From contig JAHBTX010000004.1 in assembly GCA_019638395.1 (NCBI GenBank), positions 186,001 through 250,000 of the forward strand: DNA of 64,000 bases, given 5' to 3'. The stretch comes from Cyclobacteriaceae bacterium (lineage in GTDB: Bacteria; Bacteroidota; Bacteroidia; Cytophagales; Cyclobacteriaceae). Positions 44,575 to 52,777 of the stretch are shown in pieces. The notes under the pieces were generated by a model. That model was not told where the DNA came from. It saw only the letters and a list, made by a program, of their open reading frames with translations, and did not search any database. A program made the translations under genes and the position numbers. How positions within the stretch are numbered: position 1 is the first letter of the stretch; each line of letters starts with the position of its first letter.

Positions 44575-47304
44575 TTAATATTGATTGTAGTTGAAAATAG
44601 CTCTGTAAATAACCTCCTGAATGCGCGGCCGGATGTTCGCATTCAGCAACTTATTGTTATTCATATCGGGGTGTACCCGATTGGAGAGATACACAAACAC
44701 CAGGTTAAATTGCGGATCGACCCAAATGCAGGTGCCGGTAAAACCCGTATGCCCAAATGTAAGTGGTGAAGCAAATAACGTAGTAGGGCCTGCCCAATCG
44801 CTTACAGTAGGCTTATCCCAACCCAGGCCGCGCCTGCTGGTTTCGTATTGTTTGGTGGTAAAAAATTCTACTGTTTCGGGTTTATAGAATTGATGGCCGC
44901 CATAGTTTCCTTTTTGCAGCAACATCTGGCCAAGTTTTGCCAGGTCGTTAGCATTGCCAAACAACCCTGCATGGCCGGCAATATTTCCATGCATGGCTGC
45001 CCCCTGGTCGTGCACATAACCAGTTAACAAGCCACCTCTAAAAAGTTTATCGTTTTCTGTTGGTGCAATCTGGTTAGCAGCAAATTTTTGAAGTGGCAAA
45101 TACCCAAGTGTATATGCTCCCAACGGCTCGTACAGGTTCTGTTCCAAAAAATCTTCCATCGGTTGATTTAAAAGTTTTTCGGCCAGGCGTTGTAAAATAT
45201 AAAAGCCCATATCGCTGTAGCGATAGCCATACACCGTGCGTGCTGGCTTTTCCTGAATGCGGGCTTTAATAATCCATTGCCACAAGCTGTCTTTCATAGC
45301 TTTAGAGGCAAACATTTTTTCCGTTACCGGAAAGGGGTACTCCGCACTGGCAGTGGTGCTGTAGTATTGCGGTAATGGTAAATTATCTTTTACGGTACTG
45401 CTCCAAAAAGGAAGAAACGGCCATAGACCAGCCTGGTGAGTAAGTATGTCTTTTATAGTAAAATCCTTTTTGTTCGATTTTTTTAGTTCAGGTAAATACA
45501 CGGAGGCCTTTTTATTAATATCAATCAGGCCCTTTTCGTACATAAACATTACGGTTTGCAGCGTAGCGGCAACTTTGGTTACCGATGCTAAATCATAAAG
45601 CGTATGTTCTGTTACCGGTATAGTTTTGTTATAAGTTAGCCAACCACTGGCCTTATCATAAATTACTTTACCATCTTTTACTACCATTACATAGCTACCG
45701 GGAGTAGCGCAACTATCAATAGCCTGCCGGGCAATGGCTTCTATTTGTGCTAAGGTTTTGCTATCTACACCTGCGGCTTCGGGTAAAGAATAAGAAAGCC
45801 TGCCCAATGCATTTGTTTGAATACCAGTGCCAGCTTCATAAAGGTTAGGTACTGCAACAGGCAACACCCCCTGTGCCGGCATACCACCAAAAACAATTTG
45901 CGCAGCTATTTTTTGTATGTCGGCTGCCGGAGTATAACCGGCCAACAGAACAGGAAAACCTTTTAAGTGGATTAATTCATGGGCATAACCAAAGTAGCAC
46001 ATAATAACCTGCTGCTGGCGACTAACATTTTTGAGAAAAGAAATTATTGCCGAATCAGGAACTTCCAACAGAGCAACCACTACTACATTGCTACTGGCCA
46101 TTTCTTTTGCAAGCACAGTTGTATCGCTTAGTTGGGTTAAGTTAAAATGGCTAAAGGGTGCATACTTACTCAGGTATCGGGTAAATGTGGTTGGGTACGT
46201 GTTGCCAATAGAAAGTGAGGCAAATTTCTGGTTCTCTAACTGAACAACCGGCACAACCTGGCTGGCATTGGTTAGCACAGTAACCATACGTTCTGCTACC
46301 TGGTGCCGAAGTAGTTTTGCTTCGGGGTTATGCAGGCGCGCTAACAGGTTATCTGTGTTTATCCGCTTGTTAGCCAGGCCGGCATCGTATTTTATGGCCA
46401 ATATTTTTTTTACAGACGCATCTATGCGATCCTGCAACTCTTTATTCTTACGCAAGGCTCGCATAATTTTACGTACGGCCGCGGCTACATCATCGCTGCC
46501 CATAAGAATATCGTGGCCCAGGTGCAGTGCAATCAATTCAATTTCACCCTCCGGTTGCTTTCCGGCTAATTGTTTCAAATACGGGATTTCAGCAATTAAA
46601 ATTCCATCGTAATTTGGCCGCGGTATCAATTCTTCATCTTGCTTGCCGCGATCATCCGCCTTCAGATTAATAATGTGAGTGTAAGAGGATACTGCACCTT
46701 GCGTTTGTTGCAGGAATGGTTGAGCCCAGTCGGTATCAGCATCGGGTAATCCGCTTAGCAACGTAATGTTACCAGCAGTATTTAGCCCTTTTAAATAAGC
46801 AAGGTAGGTAGATAGAACACGGGTGCTGTTGTACTGGTTTGTTAACTCCTTTTGTGAAAACGGAATAGATACGAGGTTGGCATGAATACCCAGTAATTGT
46901 TGTTGCCGAACAGTTTCGGCACCGGCCTTTTCTATCAGCTCGGGTTGGGTTAGAGCCGCCAGCAGCCGTGGCGATTGCAAGGGTAGCAGGCTGTCGATAT
47001 TAACTTCGGCTTCCCATGCGCGGTTTATTACGAACAGCGGAACATCAGAACTTTGCTGGAGTTTATTTAATCGCTTAGCGTGACTCACCGGCCCGCTTTG
47101 CGTTATAAAAACACCACCGGGTTTAAGTTTTATAAAATCATTTTCTTCCGGATCGGCCGGAAGTTGTACCCAAAACAACTGGCTGATTTTTTCGGACGGT
47201 GAAAGGGTTTGAAAAACACTATCAACCCAGCGGGCTTTTGATTCTTGCGCAAGTGTGGTTAACTGAATGAAAATGAATAGAATAAAGAAAAATTTTTTCA
47301 ACAT
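44575..47304 (-). CDS. Fusion of a degenerate GH3 domain with a beta-lactamase-like serine hydrolase
   Basis: 909 residues with a signal peptide (MLKKFFFILFIFIQLTTLAQ). Residues about 22-550 align by order of motifs with GH3 glycosidases, but key residues are missing: the usual KHFPGHG element is replaced by LLSGLPDADTDW, and the nucleophile motif (T/M)DAL by ILIAEIPYL. The second part (about 535-909) is a class C/penicillin-binding-like hydrolase with SVTK (S about 574), a YSD element (YRYSDMGFY) and HTGFTG. GH3-beta-lactamase fusions are known in Bacteroidota as cell-wall-related enzymes; here only the hydrolase half looks active. Target, perhaps peptidoglycan-derived, is inferred. Divergent from the gene before mutL. 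Confidence 0.8.
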   Translation of the reverse strand: MLKKFFFILFIFIQLTTLAQESKARWVDSVFQTLSPSEKISQLFWVQLPADPEENDFIKLKPGGVFITQSGPVSHAKRLNKLQQSSDVPLFVINRAWEAEVNIDSLLPLQSPRLLAALTQPELIEKAGAETVRQQQLLGIHANLVSIPFSQKELTNQYNSTRVLSTYLAYLKGLNTAGNITLLSGLPDADTDWAQPFLQQTQGAVSSYTHIINLKADDRGKQDEELIPRPNYDGILIAEIPYLKQLAGKQPEGEIELIALHLGHDILMGSDDVAAAVRKIMRALRKNKELQDRIDASVKKILAIKYDAGLANKRINTDNLLARLHNPEAKLLRHQVAERMVTVLTNASQVVPVVQLENQKFASLSIGNTYPTTFTRYLSKYAPFSHFNLTQLSDTTVLAKEMASSNVVVVALLEVPDSAIISFLKNVSRQQQVIMCYFGYAHELIHLKGFPVLLAGYTPAADIQKIAAQIVFGGMPAQGVLPVAVPNLYEAGTGIQTNALGRLSYSLPEAAGVDSKTLAQIEAIARQAIDSCATPGSYVMVVKDGKVIYDKASGWLTYNKTIPVTEHTLYDLASVTKVAATLQTVMFMYEKGLIDINKKASVYLPELKKSNKKDFTIKDILTHQAGLWPFLPFWSSTVKDNLPLPQYYSTTASAEYPFPVTEKMFASKAMKDSLWQWIIKARIQEKPARTVYGYRYSDMGFYILQRLAEKLLNQPMEDFLEQNLYEPLGAYTLGYLPLQKFAANQIAPTENDKLFRGGLLTGYVHDQGAAMHGNIAGHAGLFGNANDLAKLGQMLLQKGNYGGHQFYKPETVEFFTTKQYETSRRGLGWDKPTVSDWAGPTTLFASPLTFGHTGFTGTCIWVDPQFNLVFVYLSNRVHPDMNNNKLLNANIRPRIQEVIYRAIFNYNQY

Positions 47305-47417
47305 CGGCCCGTTCGGTTTTTGTACTTTTACCTTTCTTTTAGAATTGTAATTTAAATCTATAACGAAAGGGAAAGGTTTATCCGATGCGAAGCTACGTTT
47401 AGATTAAAAGAAAAGCT

Positions 47418-47783
47418 ATGAAGTTTTTATCGTTATTCTCCAAAACGCCACAACATCAACGCTTTGTGTATAAGCCTCGTTTTTACGATGAGCAAAAAGA
47501 GGAGATGCTGGAGCGTGAAAGCCGGATTAAAAAAGAAATTGAACGCGAACGAGGTATTGTGAGCGAAGCAGATAATGGCTATCGCTCGCGTATAGCAGGG
47601 TCGTTTCAGGCAGCGCGCAAACGAAGTAAGCCCTCGTCTAACACCAATGCCACGCTTATCCGGCTGGGAATATTGTTGTACTTAACAGTTCTAATAATTG
47701 CCTTTTTACAGTGGGGCAAACCAGCACTTTATTCCATATTCGCGTTTATACCAGCCTACATTTATTTTAAGTTTAAAAAGTAA
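47418..47783 (+). CDS. Small conserved-looking membrane protein before mutL
   Basis: 121 residues. The first half is strongly charged and helical (EEMLERESRIKKEIERERG, a likely coiled coil at about 28-50). Two hydrophobic helices lie at about 79-97 and 103-117, ending KFKK. It starts the plus-strand group that continues with mutL 17 bp downstream and two rhomboid genes, so is likely their operon partner. I do not recognise a named family, and no catalytic motif is visible. Confidence 0.7.
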   Translation: MKFLSLFSKTPQHQRFVYKPRFYDEQKEEMLERESRIKKEIERERGIVSEADNGYRSRIAGSFQAARKRSKPSSNTNATLIRLGILLYLTVLIIAFLQWGKPALYSIFAFIPAYIYFKFKK

Positions 47784-47800
47784 TCTGCTCTCGAAACTTC

Positions 47801-49600
47801 ATGCCCGATATCATTCATTTACTTCCCGATTCTATCGCCAACCAGATTGCCGCGGGCGAGGTGGTGCAACGGCCGGCATCGGCAGTAAAAGAGTTGATAG
47901 AAAATTCGCTTGATGCCGGGGCAACGCACATCCGACTTTTCGTAAAAGAAGCTGGCAAAACGCTCATTCAACTAATCGACAACGGAGCAGGTATGAGTGA
48001 GACCGATGCGCGCATGAGTTTGGAACGACACGCTACTTCCAAAATCCGCACGGCCGATGATTTATTTCGCCTCCGTACAATGGGCTTTCGTGGCGAAGCA
48101 CTTGCTTCCATAGCAGCCGTATCGCACTTTGAAATGAAAACCAGGCAAGCGCATGCCGACCTCGGCACGCATTTAATCGTGGAAGGCTCGGAAGTGAAAA
48201 GTCAAACACCCGTAGCGTGCGAAAAGGGAACCAACATCAGTGTAAAGAATTTATTCTTCAACATACCTGCCCGCAGAAATTTTTTGAAATCCAACCCGGT
48301 AGAAATGCGGCACATTAGTGACGAATTTCAACGGCTTGCTTTAGCTCATCCGCAAATAGCATTTCAGCTACGGCACGATGAAGAATTGATTTATGATTTA
48401 CAACCTTCCAAACTAAGCCAACGCATTGTAGCTATTTTTGGAAAATCCTTTCAGGAACAACTTGCACCTTGCCAGGAAGAGACTTCGCTCATAAAAATAA
48501 CCGGGTACATTGGCAGGCCGGAATCAGCACGCAAAACACGGGGCGAACAATTTATTTTTGTGAACCAGCGGTTTATCCGCAACAACTATCTCAACCATGC
48601 AGTAACCAGCGCATTTGAAGGGCTGTTGCCCGATGGTAATTTTCCGTTCTATGTATTGTTTATAGAAATCGATCCGAAACATATTGATGTAAACGTACAT
48701 CCTACCAAAACCGAAATTAAGTTTGATGATGAACGTGCAGTGTATGGTGTAGTGTGGTCGGCCGTTAAGCAGGCACTGGGCACACACAACCTGGCACCGG
48801 CAATCGATTTTCATGCAGATGTAAACCTGGTGGGCAAACTCAACCAAGGTGTCAGTAAAGAACAGTATGTTGATGAGCAATTTTCAAATTCACTTAACCG
48901 CAGCAACCTGAGCAATTGGGAAAAACTTTTTGAAAGTGAGGTTCCGGCTTCAAAACTGTTTCAGAAAACAGAACCGGAAAATACCGTATTGCGCTTTGAA
49001 AGCTCAATCAACAAAACGGATGATGAGAAACCGAGCGAAGAGCAAGGGCTTTTCCAGTTTCAACAAAAATATATTGTGCGCGCTTCCAAAACCGGATTAA
49101 TGATTATCGATCAGCAAGCGGCACATGAGCGGGTTTTGTTTGAGCGATACCTCGCGCGCCAAAAAGGCAATGCGGGTAACAGTCAGCAGAGTTTATTTCC
49201 ACAAACGGTAACCCTCACGGCTTCCGATTATGCGCTTGCTATGGAGATTGAGCAGGAACTAATAGCCCTCGGGTTTAGGTTTGAAATTTTTGGTAAGAAT
49301 GCCGTGTTGGTAACGGGCATACCCACGGGTGTAACCGGCACGGAGAAAGAGTTATTTGAAGGTTTGATTGAACAGTTTAAGAAAAACCAGGCCGAGCTAC
49401 AGTTGCCCGTGCGTGATAACCTGGCGTTGGCACTGGCGAGGCGGGCCGCGGTAAAATCGGGGCAAAAATTATTGCCCGAAGAAATAAAATCGGTAGTGGA
49501 GGGATTGTTTGCCTGTGCCAAACCTAATTTTTCTCCTGACGGGCGCCCAACATTTTTTACCTTTGAAACGTCTAAGATAGAAAGTTACTTTACCCGATAA
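47801..49600 (+). CDS. mutL: DNA mismatch repair protein MutL
   Basis: Links MutS mismatch recognition to strand removal. 599 residues. The GHKL ATPase part has QIAAGEVVQRPASAVKELIENSLDAG at the start (E36-type catalytic glutamate in KELIENS), DNGAGM and TMGFRGEAL. After a variable linker comes the C-terminal dimerisation domain with the endonuclease-like motif IDQQAAHERVLFE: it matches DQHA(x2)E(x4)E except that the histidine is glutamine. The zinc-type C-terminal motif CAKPNFSPDGRPT near the end is present. So nicking activity is likely but with a changed residue. It is between the small membrane protein and rhomboid genes. Confidence 0.94.
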   Translation: MPDIIHLLPDSIANQIAAGEVVQRPASAVKELIENSLDAGATHIRLFVKEAGKTLIQLIDNGAGMSETDARMSLERHATSKIRTADDLFRLRTMGFRGEALASIAAVSHFEMKTRQAHADLGTHLIVEGSEVKSQTPVACEKGTNISVKNLFFNIPARRNFLKSNPVEMRHISDEFQRLALAHPQIAFQLRHDEELIYDLQPSKLSQRIVAIFGKSFQEQLAPCQEETSLIKITGYIGRPESARKTRGEQFIFVNQRFIRNNYLNHAVTSAFEGLLPDGNFPFYVLFIEIDPKHIDVNVHPTKTEIKFDDERAVYGVVWSAVKQALGTHNLAPAIDFHADVNLVGKLNQGVSKEQYVDEQFSNSLNRSNLSNWEKLFESEVPASKLFQKTEPENTVLRFESSINKTDDEKPSEEQGLFQFQQKYIVRASKTGLMIIDQQAAHERVLFERYLARQKGNAGNSQQSLFPQTVTLTASDYALAMEIEQELIALGFRFEIFGKNAVLVTGIPTGVTGTEKELFEGLIEQFKKNQAELQLPVRDNLALALARRAAVKSGQKLLPEEIKSVVEGLFACAKPNFSPDGRPTFFTFETSKIESYFTR

Positions 49601-49609
49601 TCCGATCGC

Positions 49610-50203
49610 ATGTTTCGAGTTACTCCTTTGGTCAGGAATCTGATCATCATCAACATAGTGGTTTTTCTGGCCCAGAATTTATTGAGCAATCTTCACATAA
49701 CAGAATATTTATCGTTGTGGAGTGTAAACTCTCCGTATTTTAAACCGTACCAGTTTTTTACCTACATGTTTGCGCATGGCGGTATGGGCCACATTTTCTT
49801 TAATATGTTGGCATTAGCCTCGTTTGCACCCATACTGGAAAGCTACTGGGGCGATAAAAAGCTACTGATTTTCTATCTCGCTACGGGTATTGGAGCCGGA
49901 ATTATTTATGCAGCCGTAAATTACTTTTTAGGAGGAGGCGGTGGTGGCATTATGTTGGGTGCTTCGGGTGCCATCTATGGAATTTTGATGGCTTTTGGTA
50001 TGAGTTTTCCCAACATGGAAATTATGTTATTGTTTCCGCCCATTCCTATTAAAGCCAAGTACATGGTTTTTATTATGGGTTTTATTACGTACGCATTAGA
50101 TAGCAGTGGTACTGTTGCACACCTGGCACACTTTGGTGGTGCGTTTGTAGCGTTTATCATTATCTCCATTTGGCGTGGACAAGGCAGCAACCGCGGTTGG
50201 TAG
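49610..50203 (+). CDS. Rhomboid-family intramembrane serine protease 1
   Basis: 197 residues, six hydrophobic helices. Catalytic serine in GASGAIYG (about S123) and histidine in AHLAHFGGAF; the oxyanion region HGGMGHIFFNML fits the L1/TM2 HxxxN-type motif. It begins 9 bp after mutL. The mutL-rhomboid-rhomboid order is a recurrent arrangement in Bacteroidota. Substrates unknown. Confidence 0.9.
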   Translation: MFRVTPLVRNLIIINIVVFLAQNLLSNLHITEYLSLWSVNSPYFKPYQFFTYMFAHGGMGHIFFNMLALASFAPILESYWGDKKLLIFYLATGIGAGIIYAAVNYFLGGGGGGIMLGASGAIYGILMAFGMSFPNMEIMLLFPPIPIKAKYMVFIMGFITYALDSSGTVAHLAHFGGAFVAFIIISIWRGQGSNRGW

Positions 50204-50245
50204 CGTAATAAATTAAGTTTTATCTTAGGTAGAAATTGAAGGGTT

Positions 50246-51142
50246 GTGTTTGACGAATTTAAAAATGCATTCAGCCGGCATAATAATGCCCACGTACAGT
50301 TAATCATTATTAACGTGGCTGTGTTTTTATTGCTTGCCGTTATAATGGTTGCTGCTAACATTACTGAATCTGAAAGCGTGTTTAGTTGGGTGCATGCCCA
50401 GGTTGCTATTCCAGCCCGGTTAGCGGTTTTCATTGAAAAGCCGTGGACAATTATTACCTATTCGTTTGTTCATGACCTATCCAGCATCTGGCATATCCTT
50501 TTTAATATGCTGGTGTTCTATTGGTTTGGAAAACTTTTTATTGAATACCTCGGTAGCGATAAACTTATCGCCTTGTATATATTGGGGGCGTTGACAGGTG
50601 CTTTTTTTTATCTGCTCGTCTATAATACAATTCCTTTTTACCAGAATAGAATTCCAGAGCTTGGTATGGTGGGGGCATCGGCTGCGGTGTATGCCGTGCT
50701 GGTTGCAGCCGCAACACTCCTTCCAGATTATACCTTCTTTTTATTATTGTTAGGTCCGGTACGCATTAAATACATAGCATTATTCTATATCGTTATTTCC
50801 TTTCTGGGGTCGGTTGGCTTAAATGCGGGAGGTAACATTGCACACCTCGGTGGTGCATTTATGGGTTACATCTACATCAAACAACTTCAGGCGGGTGTAA
50901 ACTGGGGCGGTTGGATAACAGCAACATTGGGTTGGGTCAAAGGTTTGTTTGCTCCATCCTCTAAAGTGAAGATTACTTATCGTAAAACAGAGCCGCGCGC
51001 TACTTCGTCTACACCAAATTCAAAAATGAGTAAGGCAAGTCAGGACGAGATAGATGCCATTCTCGATAAAATCTCAGACCGGGGTTATGAAAGCCTGAGC
51101 AAAGAAGAAAAGGAAAAGCTTTTTAACGCGAGTAAAAGGTAG
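50246..51142 (+). CDS. Rhomboid-family intramembrane serine protease 2 with charged tail
   Basis: 298 residues; starts with GTG at 50246 (VFDEFKNAF read as Met), as no in-frame ATG lies near. Rhomboid core with the serine in GASAAVYAVL and histidine in IAHLGGAFMGY, and SIWHILFNMLVFYWFG. Here Gly after Ser is replaced (GASAA), yet GxSx is kept. A cytosolic basic linker follows, then a conserved-looking C-terminal stretch SQDEIDAILDKISDRGYESL, then SKEEKEKLF, common to Bacteroidota rhomboids. It is 42 bp after rhomboid 1 and ends before a strong bidirectional terminator. Tandem rhomboids may have different substrates. Confidence 0.88.
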   Translation: MFDEFKNAFSRHNNAHVQLIIINVAVFLLLAVIMVAANITESESVFSWVHAQVAIPARLAVFIEKPWTIITYSFVHDLSSIWHILFNMLVFYWFGKLFIEYLGSDKLIALYILGALTGAFFYLLVYNTIPFYQNRIPELGMVGASAAVYAVLVAAATLLPDYTFFLLLLGPVRIKYIALFYIVISFLGSVGLNAGGNIAHLGGAFMGYIYIKQLQAGVNWGGWITATLGWVKGLFAPSSKVKITYRKTEPRATSSTPNSKMSKASQDEIDAILDKISDRGYESLSKEEKEKLFNASKR

Positions 51143-51149
51143 AAAAGAT

Positions 51150-51193
51150 ACTCGGGTTACACAAGAAGACTCTTTGTGTAACCCGAGTTTTAT
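51150..51193 (+). terminator. Strong intrinsic terminator after the rhomboid genes
   Basis: 15-bp perfect stem ACTCGGGTTACACAA (51150-51164) with its complement (51174-51188), 9-nt loop, followed by TTTATCTTT on the plus strand. The minus side has a weaker T run, so it may also act on the convergent small gene. Confidence 0.88.
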
Positions 51194-51198
51194 CTTTA

Positions 51199-51396
51199 TT
51201 AGGCAACAGTTTTGCTACTGGTGGCTTTGTTGTTGAAAACAAAATAAAGGATTAAGCCTACTATAGGCATTATAAATGTTACAACATAAAGAGCAATTTT
51301 TTTCTCTTTATCTAAAACTGCGTTGTACGTTTTAACATAAACAAACGCAATAATTGCAAAAGAAATAAGTAATAGAATTTGAATGTAGTTGGCCAT
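51199..51396 (-). CDS. Small two-helix membrane protein (PLDc_N-like)
   Basis: 65 residues with two transmembrane helices: YIQILLLISFAIIAFVYV (about 4-21) and IALYVVTFIMPIVGLILYFVF (split over 34-54). The second has the PIVGLILYF pattern of the PLDc_N/phospholipase D-nuclease N-terminal membrane family. It has no catalytic part. The gene converges on the rhomboid operon terminator and precedes nothing on its strand, so it is probably monocistronic or at the end of the 51.9 kb unit. Function unknown. Confidence 0.65.
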   Translation of the reverse strand: MANYIQILLLISFAIIAFVYVKTYNAVLDKEKKIALYVVTFIMPIVGLILYFVFNNKATSSKTVA

Positions 51397-51427
51397 GGCT
51401 TTTTAGTTTAAATTTAAAATATTCAAT

Positions 51428-51942
51428 TTAAGATTGTGGAACTTGTGGTACATCTGGTCGGTCGCATCCTCTGTAAACACAATCCAACACGAGGGCGGCC
51501 ATACAAAATGGAAACTCACCAACGCATAATGCTGTACTAAACGGCCCCATATTCTCAAAATCCCTTCCAGCGCAATTAAGTGCATCTTCAGCATCTCTAC
51601 AAGCAGCAGCTTTACCATTCTTCGAATATTTTCCTTTCGTTAGCACAGAATTTTCAAAATGAAACGAAAAAACATCTTCATTACCACCTAAGATAATACT
51701 TCCATTAAAACTCCCTTCACGGAATGCATCCTTCATATTTGTTACTGGAATGGCGGAATGTACCTTCAAAGTAGTTACAAAAAGAATTTCCTCATTTTTA
51801 TCAAAAGATCATATTGTCCAAGTAGGCACATCTTTATAACGTACCTGAATTGCTAACATTTCATTTCCATCTTTTGTTAAAATTAGATTTGTATTGTTTA
51901 ATTCTAATTTTTAGAAGCAATACCTAAATTTTTGAATTCCAT
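51428..51942 (-). pseudogene. Broken gene for a Cys-rich protein: one frameshift and one nonsense codon
   Basis: Reading on the minus strand from the ATG at 51942 gives MEFKNLGIASKN then TAG at 51904-51906. One added base in the T run there would continue as LELNNTNLILTKDGNEMLAI and on through VRYKDVPTWTI to a TGA at 51809-51811, after which the same frame continues SFDKNEEILFVTTLK to the stop at 51428. If TGA was TGG the protein would be one continuous chain of about 170 residues. The downstream part is cysteine-rich (CRDAEDALNC, then FPFC, then DCVYRGC). Two lesions make a programmed event unlikely; it reads as recent decay. Product family not recognised. Confidence 0.7.
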
Positions 51943-52049
51943 GGAATTTAAAAAAATCTAGGTTAATCTTTCAACCTTTGTTGAGAGTTCACTTTAAAAA
52001 CCTTGAATAAAATTTATAAGCTTAAAGGATTTTTTTTCTGACTTGTAAT

Positions 52050-52745
52050 CTAATAATCCTTCAACGCAAAAAACTGAATCATCATCGTGATAATCTCCTG
52101 CGCAGAAGTAAGGTAGAATACATCTGGATTTTCTTCGTTAAAACGTTCTAATTTTTTATTGTATTGGTCTTCGGTAAGATTATACAATTCAATCAATTTC
52201 TTTTTAGTCTCCGGATCGCTAATTGTTTTGCGATAGGTTTCTGTTCTGCTAAGTTCATCGCGTTTGTTTTTGGTTTTGTCTTTTCCGCCAAGACCAATGG
52301 TAATACCAGGGCCAAATACGGCAACCTCATTTGGTGGAGGTTCTAAGGTCTGCTTCTTTAGTTGAATCTGTGTGTTAGGCGGTAAGTCTTTTTTCCAATC
52401 ATCCATTCCTTTTATATCGTAATCGCCATATACGGTTACATCCTTCAGCAGGCGGCTGTCTTCGGCAAGCAAAATTCGCAACCGGTCGTCAGCCTTGCTT
52501 ACACGATGTAAATGTGGTTTATGGCCCATGCGCGTAAATACCAGTGTATCGCCTGGCGAACAGCTAATCCGAAACGTTCCGCTTTCTGAGGTAGAGATGC
52601 CAATGGGTTTGCTCTTAACCTGAACAGCTACAAAGGGTAGGGGTTGAAAGGTGGCGGAGTCTTGAACAATGCCCGATATGCTAACCTGAGCCTGACTAAC
52701 AATGGAAGCTACTGAAAGGAAAATAAATATATAAAGTACGCGCAT
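52050..52745 (-). CDS. Secreted protein with CarboxypepD_reg-like domain
   Basis: 231 residues. Signal peptide 1-19 (MRVLYIFIFLSVASIVSQA). A carboxypeptidase regulatory-like beta-sandwich follows (about 20-100: VSISGIVQDSATFQPLPFVA to HKPHLHRV), as found at the front of many Bacteroidota outer-membrane proteins. The rest is charged, helical and without barrel. It starts 32 bp after the stop of a 627-residue gene on the same strand and may be its operon partner. No enzymatic motif; likely a periplasmic or surface protein of unknown role. Confidence 0.75.
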   Translation of the reverse strand: MRVLYIFIFLSVASIVSQAQVSISGIVQDSATFQPLPFVAVQVKSKPIGISTSESGTFRISCSPGDTLVFTRMGHKPHLHRVSKADDRLRILLAEDSRLLKDVTVYGDYDIKGMDDWKKDLPPNTQIQLKKQTLEPPPNEVAVFGPGITIGLGGKDKTKNKRDELSRTETYRKTISDPETKKKLIELYNLTEDQYNKKLERFNEENPDVFYLTSAQEIITMMIQFFALKDY

Positions 52746-52777
52746 CTTGTAAAGATGATTTCAGGAACAATTTAGTT

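Noticed and set aside
51428-51942. Selenocysteine or stop-codon recoding at the internal TGA
   Set aside because: A second lesion (frameshift near 51906) is present and no selenocysteine-type hairpin is evident; decay is simpler.
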